Of a stretch of DNA of 64,000 nt, positions 38,061-45,447 are shown piece after piece (position 1 is the stretch's first letter; each line of letters begins with the position of its first letter). Source of the stretch: Brettanomyces bruxellensis (taxonomy: Eukaryota > Ascomycota > Pichiomycetes > Pichiales > Pichiaceae); assembly GCF_011074885.1 (NCBI RefSeq), contig NC_054687.1:1240001-1304000 (forward strand). Direction: 5' to 3'. Below the pieces are notes generated by a model, which saw only the letters and a list, made by a program, of their open reading frames with translations, was not told where the DNA came from and did no database searches. The position numbers and the translations under genes were made by a program.

Positions 38061-40112
38061 ATGTTTGGATCTCAGCAACCAATACAGAAGCTTCCGTCTA
38101 TTTCGCAGGACCAGAGGTATGGTCAGCAGCAGTATGCGATAGGAAATGGGATGAACAATAGTGGGGTGAGTAGTGGGATAATTAGGGGGAGGAGTACAGG
38201 GATAAGTGATGGCATGAATTCTGGTGTGAATTCTGGCATTATTTCTGGCGTTAACTCTGGCATGAACTCTGACATGAACTCTGACATGAACTCTGGCATG
38301 AACTCTGGCATAAGCAGTACTTCCAGAATCGATACCCGGCAGCAGCTGCCCGGTATGACATCGCAGCTCCCGCCTCTCTCCAGCGTGTACACGGCGGACC
38401 CCGTGCAGCAGCCTGCCCGGTACTCGCCGTTCGCGCCGTTGTCGCCGGGGGATGATGTGGAAAGAGGGGTAAGGAAAGTCCGGCGCAGGAAGCGGTCGGT
38501 GATCAGCACCGGGTCGGGCGCTCGGTCTAGGTCGCGGTCGCGGTCCCAGTCCCGGCGGGGCTCCCGGTACGGGGAGTTGCTAGAGGGGGGAAGTGGGATT
38601 GGGAATAATCTTGCAAATAGAATTAATGGAATTAGTGGTGGGAATAATGGGGATAGTGGTGGAAATAAGGGAATTAGTGATGGAAATAATGGAGATGGTG
38701 GTGGAAAAAATGGAGATATCATTGACAACAATCAGGAGACCGACAACAAGCCATCAATAGCCAAACCCCTCATGTGCAAAAGAAGAGGCCCCTGGTCGCC
38801 TGAGGAGGACAAAAAACTCCTCTCCTTAGTGGATGTTTTTGGCGGGGAGAAAAATTTGAACTGGGTGAAAATCTCGCAGATGCTCGGGACCCGGACCGCG
38901 AAGCAAGCCAGGGAGCGGTACCACCAGAACTTGAAGCCCTCACTCAATAAGTCGCCCATCACGCCCGAGGAAGGCCGGGTGATCGAGGGCTTGGTGGCGA
39001 AGTACGGGAAGCGGTGGGCGGAAATTGCCCGGCACTTGAACGGCAGGAGCGATAACGCAATCAAGAACTGGTGGAACGGCGGGGCAAACCGGCGTCGGAG
39101 GGCCCGGGAGGCACAGGCTCGCAAAGAGGCTACGGGGCCACTAGCTCGGCAGCCACCGCGTGTGCCCTTCGTGGTGCAGCCCTCCGCGCCTCAGTTCAAC
39201 ACATCGATTTTTTGCTCCTCCGCCAATAATAACAGCAACAGCAGCGGCAGCAGTGGCAGCGTTAGCGCGGGCGTCGGCTCCGACCCGGCAATCCTCGACC
39301 AGGGGCAACCCATCCATTTGCCCCCACTCCGGTACGGCCGCAGTGCGTCTGTCGACATGCGTTCCAATCTGGGAATTCCCCAGGAGCCCCTGGCTTCCTC
39401 TTTGAGAAAACAGACTTTGCTCGGGGCCGGCCCGGCCGACTCCCTTCTTCGCAGGCACTCTGTGGCCACCGTTAATCCGATGGGCAACATTGGGGGTGTG
39501 GGAAATATGGGCAACTCGATGGGCAACTCGATGGGCAACTCTATGGGCAATTTGGGCAATATGGGCAACCCAATGGTTTCGCCACTGTCTAATTTGTCGT
39601 CGCGGAATTCCTCCATCACCGAGTACTCCGCCTTCGGTCTACCGGGAGGCGACGCGGGCATTAACCCGTCCCGCCGGGCCTCCGCCTTCGCCATACCCCC
39701 TTCGTCCGCCCCATACGTCTCACCCTCCTTTGCCCCTAGGCTCTCGTCCTCGTCCTCGTCCTCGCAAATTCCCCCCATGACCCTCGACGACCCCGCAGGC
39801 CACCAGGGCCAAAGCCAGCAGCAGGGTCTGCCTGGCTTGCGGAGGGATATCTTCAAGAAGAACTTCACCCTGCAGCCTAGTAGTGCCGGCACTGCCCAGC
39901 CCTCCAGGGGCGCGCCCGAGCCGGGCCCCTCGTCCAACTTTGGCCCCTCAAATTTTGCCCCCTCGAATTCTGCCTCGTCCAATATTGCCCCATCTAATTC
40001 AACCCCATCTAATTCTGCCCCATCTAATTCTGTGCCCACTCCAGCCACAACATCCGGCAGCCCTGACATCGACGCTAGGAAGGATAAGATGAGCATTTCT
40101 TTTTTGACCTAA
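38061..40112 (+). CDS. R2R3-Myb transcription factor (FlbD-like), repeat-rich and GC-rich
   Basis: Two Myb repeats lie at about residues 242-343: RRGPWSPEEDKKLLSLVDVF, NWVKISQMLGTRTAKQARER, then YHQNLKPSL, KRWAEIARHLNGRSDNAIKN and WWNGGANRRRRA. The second repeat matches fungal FlbD-type developmental regulators, with no direct S. cerevisiae orthologue known to me. The flanks are low in complexity: a four-residue repeat (G/D-M/V-N-S) at ~51-82, an RSRSRSQSRRGSR patch, a second MGNS repeat (~483-500) and an APSNS-type repeat near the C-terminus. From ~38.34 kb onward the codons are GC-rich (CGG, CCC, GCG, TCG), unlike neighbouring genes. The start is ATG 38061; a GTG two codons before it is ignored. 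The product is 683 residues. Confidence 0.88.
   Translation: MFGSQQPIQKLPSISQDQRYGQQQYAIGNGMNNSGVSSGIIRGRSTGISDGMNSGVNSGIISGVNSGMNSDMNSDMNSGMNSGISSTSRIDTRQQLPGMTSQLPPLSSVYTADPVQQPARYSPFAPLSPGDDVERGVRKVRRRKRSVISTGSGARSRSRSRSQSRRGSRYGELLEGGSGIGNNLANRINGISGGNNGDSGGNKGISDGNNGDGGGKNGDIIDNNQETDNKPSIAKPLMCKRRGPWSPEEDKKLLSLVDVFGGEKNLNWVKISQMLGTRTAKQARERYHQNLKPSLNKSPITPEEGRVIEGLVAKYGKRWAEIARHLNGRSDNAIKNWWNGGANRRRRAREAQARKEATGPLARQPPRVPFVVQPSAPQFNTSIFCSSANNNSNSSGSSGSVSAGVGSDPAILDQGQPIHLPPLRYGRSASVDMRSNLGIPQEPLASSLRKQTLLGAGPADSLLRRHSVATVNPMGNIGGVGNMGNSMGNSMGNSMGNLGNMGNPMVSPLSNLSSRNSSITEYSAFGLPGGDAGINPSRRASAFAIPPSSAPYVSPSFAPRLSSSSSSSQIPPMTLDDPAGHQGQSQQQGLPGLRRDIFKKNFTLQPSSAGTAQPSRGAPEPGPSSNFGPSNFAPSNSASSNIAPSNSTPSNSAPSNSVPTPATTSGSPDIDARKDKMSISFLT
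38211..38306 (+). repeat. 12-bp coding minisatellite, about 8 copies
   Basis: Eight consecutive 12-bp units related to GGCATGAACTCT lie in frame within the Myb gene. Copies differ by one to a few bases, and the last four are nearly identical, which indicates recent slippage. Copy number changes would not shift the frame. Confidence 0.9.
39507..39554 (+). repeat. 12-bp coding minisatellite ATGGGCAACTCG, about 4 copies
   Basis: Three almost identical copies and one diverged copy encode MGNS MGNS MGNS MGNL within the Myb gene. Related GGCAAT/GGCAAC units continue on both sides. Confidence 0.9.
39950..40035 (+). repeat. 15-bp coding repeat, GCCCCATCTAATTCT type
   Basis: About six degenerate 15-bp units encode (A/T)PSNS-type pentapeptides near the C-terminus of the Myb protein. 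The later copies are closest to each other. Confidence 0.8.
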
Positions 40113-40585
40113 TTTTGGGAGGTTCTAGCTTTTGTTACTTTTTTGTCATCACTGGTCTTTACGAATACACGTACACATATACACACATGGTTCTTCTGTT
40201 TTTATTGTCTTGAATATTTCTATTTTTCATCTCTTTCTTCGAGTCTTTTTTTACAAATTCTTTTTTTAATCCCTTTTCTGAGCTATTTTAAAATCTTTTT
40301 TCTGATCCCTTGGAATCCTTTCTGAGTTGTTTTTCTTACTTCATCTTCTTTTTCATTTTTTGATCTCCACTCTCATTCACATTTCATCCATCTCGTTTCA
40401 CATTTCATTCATCTCACTTCTCTTCTCATCCATCTCACTTTACATTTCATCCATCTCCCTCCTCTCTCATCTCATTCCATCATCCCCTCCTCTCTCACTT
40501 GCTTCGGGTTATATCTGGCTAAGCATGTTCCCGCTTTACTCTAATAATGTATAATATATATTTAATGTGACTTCTCTGTTTCATA
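40113..40585. other. Intergenic, convergent 3' ends of Myb gene and SGF29
   Basis: This 473-bp plus-strand pyrimidine-rich gap contains four 21-bp tandem repeats (40382-40465) and no accepted gene. A 75-codon frame through the repeats is an artefact of the 21-bp period. Confidence 0.5.
40382..40465 (+). repeat. 21-bp tandem repeat, 4 imperfect copies
   Basis: Units beginning TTTCATCCATCTC repeat every 21 bp (40382, 40403, 40424, 40445). The first ~13 bases are well kept and the rest vary. It lies in presumed 3' UTR between convergent genes. Confidence 0.85.
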
Positions 40586-41449
40586 CTACTCCCTCGCCGG
40601 ATATGGAAGAACTAGCCGCCTCTCAACTAACGTCTCCTTCCCAACTTCCTCCTCCCCATCAAATTTAAGCCTGCATGTGCCATCCCGTTTCGCACCTATC
40701 ACCACAGCCGGATAAAATGTCGTCGTTTCGGGATATCTCGCAAGAACTTTCGACCCCACCGGATAATCCCGAAGCCCTTTATTTGCTTCTGCTATCTTGA
40801 TGACATCCTTCCACCCAGCTTTAAACCGTTGACCCAACGGATTACTCTCATCTGGCTCCGGGTCCTTCACCTCAAACTTCGTATCACTCAAAACTCGTGT
40901 TACCTCACATAGTATCCACTCACTGTTATGTCCCTTGGGCTTAAATGCAACCTCACATCCTGCATACAGAGGCTCTGATGGATTGTATGCCGAATGATAG
41001 TAAGATCTTCCTTTGCGTCCGTGAATTTTCATTGCTGTTTCCTCCGCCTCATCCGATAACTTTCCTGGGTTCTTATCCTGTGTGTTGCTGTGTACTCCTG
41101 ATTTTTCAGCCTCGATATATTTCGAAGAGAGACGAATGCGTTTAGGCTCCGAGTTCTTGCCTCCAGATTTCGCCTCCTTCCCAATCTCCCTGTGCTTTGC
41201 CATTTCCTCGATCTCGGATCCCGACCGCGCTATTTTCAACAACCCTTTTATGTTGGAAACTGCCGTCTCTATGATTCTTTTCGTCTTTTCCAAATTTTCC
41301 TGATGCTTAAGTATCTGATCCACCTGTGCTGTTTTTGCTTGATCTTTCCCTTTTAACGTTGTATCCTTCATGGGATTCAAGCTGAGTTCCTCGTTTGCAT
41401 TGCACGAGTCCTGCAATGATGAAATCACCACATCCCACGAACTGTCCAT
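40586..41449 (-). CDS. SGF29: SAGA subunit Sgf29, tandem-Tudor H3K4me reader
   Basis: Sgf29 binds H3K4me2/3 and links SAGA to promoters. The tandem Tudor (SGF29 C) domain occupies ~150-285. The diagnostic segments are AGCEVAFKP...SEWILCEV, FEVKDPEPDE and YPVGSKVLARYPETTTFYPA, with GTCRLKFDGEEE and VERRLVLPYP after them. A coiled-coil N-terminal half binds the rest of the complex. The start is ATG 41449; the frame is open 24 codons upstream only to a TTG with a Lys-rich, leader-like stretch. The 287-residue length is normal. Confidence 0.92.
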   Translation of the reverse strand: MDSSWDVVISSLQDSCNANEELSLNPMKDTTLKGKDQAKTAQVDQILKHQENLEKTKRIIETAVSNIKGLLKIARSGSEIEEMAKHREIGKEAKSGGKNSEPKRIRLSSKYIEAEKSGVHSNTQDKNPGKLSDEAEETAMKIHGRKGRSYYHSAYNPSEPLYAGCEVAFKPKGHNSEWILCEVTRVLSDTKFEVKDPEPDESNPLGQRFKAGWKDVIKIAEANKGLRDYPVGSKVLARYPETTTFYPAVVIGAKRDGTCRLKFDGEEEVGKETLVERRLVLPYPARE

Positions 41450-41917
41450 CTTGCTGCTTGTTGAATTTATGCTTTTTTTCTTATTTTCTTGTACTTTTTG
41501 ACGCTTTAGACGTTTTTTCAAACCAGCCTAGATTATAATACCACTTATACTTCTTTCTTTCACTCGCTTACGGTATTGATCTTTTTTCCAACAAAAATAT
41601 GCGATTATTAGTGATTCCTAAGAAACGGATACTTGGCACACTTATCTACAGATTTACTCTGTGTGTACGATGTGTACGGGTGAGCACGACTGTCTCCATC
41701 TGAGATTTTTTTTTTTTTTTTTTTTTCATCTCTCATTTTTCCATCCTCAAATTCAGAATTTAACGCACTCTCCTAAAAGCGAGAGATGTTTCTAATCAGT
41801 GCACTAACTAACTACCTTCTTTCCACCTTTTCTTTCTTCTCATATTTCCACATTTCTCGTATCATATTTATTTTCTATCCGTACTCGGAAACAATTTGTA
41901 TCCGGGACTTGTTAAGT
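41450..41917. promoter_or_regulatory. Divergent promoter region, SGF29 / MRP7
   Basis: This 468-bp gap contains a run of about 20 T residues at ~41707-41726. An in-frame ATG at 41786 upstream of MRP7 would add a hydrophobic 44-residue extension, which I judge to be leader sequence. Confidence 0.45.
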
Positions 41918-43045
41918 ATGTTTTCGGCAGTCTCGAAAACAAAAGAGGCCATTTTGTCCCTGGTGAAAGCCCAGAAACCTTTCTTTCAGGTAAGGCTAGC
42001 ACATAAAAAAGCAGGTGGTTCGAAAACGTACATGAAGGACTCTATTGGTCGTAGATTGGGACCAAAGAAGCATGAAGGTGAAGAAGTTCGTATTGGCCAA
42101 ATCATAATGAGACAAAGGGGAACAAGGTGGTATCCAGGTTCGAATGTTGGAATAGGTAAGGATCATACACTCTTTGCTCTAGAGCCGGGATATGTTAGAT
42201 ACTATTTGGATCCATTCCACCCGAAAAGGAAGTTTATTGGTGTTGCGTTGAAGAAGGATGATTCATTGCCTTACCCACACTTCGATCCAACCCCGCGGAG
42301 ATTAGGGAGAAGTGTGATCGAAAACGAACAGGCTGCAAAAAAAGAGGAAGAATGGATGTGCAGGAAGGAATCGCTCACATTGCCAGGAATATTGAAGGCA
42401 GAGGCCTCAAGAGATGAGAGGAGGGCCAAGAAGGTGGCTGAATTCGAGAAGAAACTCCCTGAATTCATCCCTGAAATTAAGAATGATGCCGCGAAACTCT
42501 CTCTCGCTGCAAAGAGGATGTGCTCTATCGATAGGTTTCTTAGAGGGGGCAAAAGCCTTGAAGATGCGAGATTTTACACAACTTACAACTATGAATATGA
42601 TCTGAGACTCCAGCGGGATGCCAGAAAAGAAGTGAGTCCCGAGAAATATGCCGAATTAAAAACGCAGTACGAGGAATTGGCCAAGCTTGTGGATTCCAAA
42701 GTGATGTTGGATCCAGGATACAAGTTGGTGGTGAACTCGACTCCCGAGCAGATTGAGCTCAAGAAAAAAGACGATATTGCACAGTTGAAGAAGCTAATAC
42801 CAGATGTTACGAGTCCAGTAAACAAGAAAGTCGCAAAAGAGGCCCTGGCTCTTATTGATGACTTCTGCTTCAGTCTATCAGAGAGAGTTCATCTAAAGAG
42901 ACAATTCCTCAAGCCGACCCTTCCAGAAAAGCCGGAGTTGATGGGAAATAAGGACACGAAGCATGCTACTGCTATCAACAGGATGAATTACGAAACCCGC
43001 CGTGTTGAAACAATCTACAGGACAAAGAACTCGTTCTTGCCTTAA
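41918..43045 (+). CDS. MRP7: Mitochondrial large-subunit ribosomal protein bL27m
   Basis: Mrp7 is the mitochondrial bL27, whose N-terminal tail reaches the peptidyl-transferase centre. The bL27 core is at ~25-110: [60 protein letters not shown]. As in other yeasts, a long mitochondria-specific C-terminal extension follows, giving 375 residues. The N-terminus [20 protein letters not shown] is an import signal, so I chose ATG 41918 over the in-frame ATG 41786. Confidence 0.95.
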   Translation: MFSAVSKTKEAILSLVKAQKPFFQVRLAHKKAGGSKTYMKDSIGRRLGPKKHEGEEVRIGQIIMRQRGTRWYPGSNVGIGKDHTLFALEPGYVRYYLDPFHPKRKFIGVALKKDDSLPYPHFDPTPRRLGRSVIENEQAAKKEEEWMCRKESLTLPGILKAEASRDERRAKKVAEFEKKLPEFIPEIKNDAAKLSLAAKRMCSIDRFLRGGKSLEDARFYTTYNYEYDLRLQRDARKEVSPEKYAELKTQYEELAKLVDSKVMLDPGYKLVVNSTPEQIELKKKDDIAQLKKLIPDVTSPVNKKVAKEALALIDDFCFSLSERVHLKRQFLKPTLPEKPELMGNKDTKHATAINRMNYETRRVETIYRTKNSFLP

Positions 43046-43142
43046 CGAGTACAATATATATAAACTGATGGGTAAACTATTTGTGTACATAGCCCGCGCC
43101 TTAATATAGTCTGAGCCAGTATTTATGTTACCAAGCCGCACC

Positions 43143-43643
43143 TCACTTCGGGATGCATGTGTGACAGTTCTCTTTCCAGCTTGTAGTACCGTCTGCATAC
43201 TCCTCCAGCTTCCATATTTCGGCATGCTCTTTAATGCGATTTAAAAGCCAGGATGCACTTTTCCAACCTTCTTCACGATGCGAGGACGAAACTGCAATAA
43301 GCACACTGTCCTCCATGGTTGGCACACGACCGAGTCTGTGGCCGACTGCAATCTTATAGATGTTTCTTTGTGCTGCTCCTTCGTTGAACTTGTCCATGCA
43401 CTGATTGGCAAGCTTCAGCAATGTCTTCAAGGCCATGCCTTTGTGGGCTTCATAGCTCAACGAGACAACCTCCTTCCCCTCGAAGTTATTCCTTGTTGTT
43501 CCCGCAAATAAAATCACGTCTCCCGCCTCTGGAGATCTGGCAAATGATATCATTTCCTCTGTGTTTAGCTTGTCTGTAGTTAGGAAGATCCTGAAATCTG
43601 GGTTATCTGTTTTGGCGTACCATCTCGTCGCCTGGCCCTGCAT
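43143..43643 (-). CDS. Molybdopterin synthase large subunit (MoaE/MOCS2B)
   Basis: MoaE, with thiocarboxylated MoaD, converts cyclic pyranopterin monophosphate to molybdopterin, the second step of Moco synthesis. The 166-residue product has all MoaE hallmarks: GDVILFAGTTRNNFEGKEVV, LSYEAHKGMALK, the basic IAVGHRLGRVPTMEDSVLIA segment and the catalytic-lysine region HAEIWKLEEYADGTTSWKEN. Saccharomyces and Candida lack Moco; nitrate-assimilating yeasts keep it for nitrate reductase. The start is ATG 43643. The gene is convergent with MRP7 and lies just downstream of FAD1 on the same strand. Intact and probably functional. Confidence 0.93.
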   Translation of the reverse strand: MQGQATRWYAKTDNPDFRIFLTTDKLNTEEMISFARSPEAGDVILFAGTTRNNFEGKEVVSLSYEAHKGMALKTLLKLANQCMDKFNEGAAQRNIYKIAVGHRLGRVPTMEDSVLIAVSSSHREEGWKSASWLLNRIKEHAEIWKLEEYADGTTSWKENCHTCIPK

Positions 43644-43975
43644 TTCCCAAATTAATGTATGCCCTTTTGCACAGCCTGCAGCCTCCAGTTTAGCATGTAG
43701 GGCTTCTATGCTTTGATTGTGTTGATGTGCTAAATTAAGACCTAAGTATGAGTATATAGTACAGAGGAAGCATTTTCAGTGAGCACCCATTTTCAATCCC
43801 ATCCCGGTACCCACTCTTTTTTTTTCACCACTTTTTTTTTTTTTTAGCGCGCCTGGATAATTTCTCGTTAACTAAATCTAGCATCCAACTCTAAATCAAT
43901 AAATTTTCACAAAATCTCAATCTATTACTGCCACCATATAGTTCATTACGTTCATTAATAATTTAACTCTATAAC
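43644..43975. other. Intergenic, MoaE promoter and FAD1 3' flank
   Basis: This 332-bp stretch contains T-rich runs near 43818 and 43832-43845 and no convincing ORF, RNA or named factor site. Confidence 0.45.
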
Positions 43976-44917
43976 CTACAACTTCCCCTCTCTCCGATCC
44001 GGCTGGCCACTCTTTCTGTCCGTGACCCTGCCAAGCCGCTCCCCATTATCATGTTGAAGCATGTATGCCGGAAGATAAGTTCCATCTTCACGTCTTAGCA
44101 AAGGATTTGGTATTGTAGTATTCACACCTCCTAGCGAAGTGTAACCCTTGTTGTACAGGGAGCAGTAGCTTGTCCCGGTAGCCCGAAGAAAGTACCATAT
44201 TTCCGACGTGTTCCATTCCAAAACAGGAGACAAACGCACAAAATCCGGCCAGCCGTTGTCTGTGTGCTGTCTGACGTTCATATGGGCTCCATACGGGTCT
44301 ATTCTGCGTATTCCGACGATGATGGCCTTGATCTCCGGATTTTTGTCCAAGTACTCCGTGAAGCCTTCTTTCATACCACTCTTTAATGGAACAAAGTCGA
44401 GCCCGTAAGCTGCGACACTTTCCTTCAAAAAAACGTCCTGCTCGCGGAATGTTTCCTCGTTGTTGATGTAAACGGAGTTGATCTTTGAAATGTTCTTGCC
44501 GCTCTTGAGATAGTTGTCGTAGATGGCAGCTAAATAGATCACCAGCATGACTAAGCAGTCCTTTCCACCATTGTAGCTTATGGAGATGGAACTGAGACCA
44601 AAATCGTCGAGTGCATTCCGATAAATCCGCAAAGTGTTTCTCACCTGGGACTGTGTCTCCGCATGAAGGCCGGCCGTGTAATATGTGGGCATTGGTGTTT
44701 CCAAAGTGCTTCCGAGCTCCATTTGCTTCAAAGCATCCTCAAAACTGCTGTTCAAGAAGTGGTAAACCTGCTCGTGGCACTGCCTACAAGCATCGAGTGC
44801 CCTGTATGTGTAGTCCTGTCTGCTGATCATGATTCCTGAAAGCTTTAATCCTCCCTGAATGGAAACAATACTCCAGCCTGTAAGCAACGCAATAACGAAA
44901 AAAATTGATGAGACCAT
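43976..44917 (-). CDS. FAD1: FAD synthetase (FMN adenylyltransferase) Fad1
   Basis: Fad1 makes FAD from FMN and ATP. It has a PAPS-reductase-like fold: the ATP-binding PP-loop SISYNGGKDCLVML lies at ~110-123, followed by VYINNEETF, IVGIRRIDPYG, GWPDFVRLSPVLEW and YTSLGGVNTTIPNPLL, all typical of the eukaryotic enzyme. The product is 313 residues from ATG 44917. That start gives a hydrophobic N-terminus (SSIFFVIALLTGWSIVSI) unlike the soluble yeast enzyme. A second in-frame ATG at 44830 would begin MISRQDYTYRAL and fit the family better. It lies between RIB2, which is also in flavin synthesis, and MoaE. Confidence 0.92.
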   Translation of the reverse strand: MVSSIFFVIALLTGWSIVSIQGGLKLSGIMISRQDYTYRALDACRQCHEQVYHFLNSSFEDALKQMELGSTLETPMPTYYTAGLHAETQSQVRNTLRIYRNALDDFGLSSISISYNGGKDCLVMLVIYLAAIYDNYLKSGKNISKINSVYINNEETFREQDVFLKESVAAYGLDFVPLKSGMKEGFTEYLDKNPEIKAIIVGIRRIDPYGAHMNVRQHTDNGWPDFVRLSPVLEWNTSEIWYFLRATGTSYCSLYNKGYTSLGGVNTTIPNPLLRREDGTYLPAYMLQHDNGERLGRVTDRKSGQPDRREGKL

Positions 44918-45447
44918 GCAAGACTGCTATCTATGCCGAATAGTTAAGACCGTCGAGTCTGCTATACTGTGTCCTTGGTAATGGTTGGTGTTCAGAGTGC
45001 TTTGTTTGGGAGCAGAAAGGAAAGAAAGGGAGTAGCTGGAAGATGTTGGATGAAGAAAGAAATAATTATGGAATAAGTAGGATCTTGAAAAAAAAATAAT
45101 AATAACAAAATAAAATAAAATAAGAGAAGATCGCCACGATCTACAGCTGTGGATCCGCTGAAAAGATATAAGCTTCTCGGATAGATGCTAGAATATTTGT
45201 TGAATATTTATTAGAGCACTGATTTTCTTTTTAAAGTGCCCACCCACTTCTTCTCGTCCTTCACTCATTTTCCATTATCCATATTTCCTCCCGCGGCAGT
45301 TTTCTTCTCGTCACGTGATGCTCGTGATTTTTTTGTTCAGTCAGTACATGGACAGAAATACAGGAAATTAATTTTATAAAGTACAACAGAATGCAAACAA
45401 AATGCAAAGAAAAGCACTGAAAAAGCAAAAAAAAAATTGGCACTAGC
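44918..45447. promoter_or_regulatory. FAD1 promoter and RIB2 3' flank
   Basis: This 530-bp gap holds an ATCACGTGAC decamer (minus strand, 45310-45319) and A-rich runs near 45090-45120. An 80-codon minus-strand frame at 45261-45503 overlaps the RIB2 end and is not protein-like. Confidence 0.5.
45310..45319 (-). promoter_or_regulatory. ATCACGTGAC site upstream of FAD1
   Basis: An exact copy of the recurrent decamer on the minus strand, about 395 bp upstream of the FAD1 ATG and 130 bp past the RIB2 stop. It has the Cbf1-type core. Confidence 0.5.

Noticed and set aside
39191..40096. 301-codon minus-strand ORF inside the Myb gene
   Set aside because: It is caused by the GC-rich, stop-poor composition of the Myb coding strand; the product is low-complexity Pro/Gly/Leu.
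40327..40554. 75-codon plus-strand ORF of HISSIS-type repeats after the Myb gene
   Set aside because: It is a by-product of the 21-bp repeat, whose period is a multiple of three; it has no ATG-led, protein-like sequence.
41786..41917. Upstream ATG for MRP7
   Set aside because: The extension is hydrophobic and Phe/Ile/Ser-rich, while ATG 41918 gives a standard mitochondrial presequence directly before the bL27 core.
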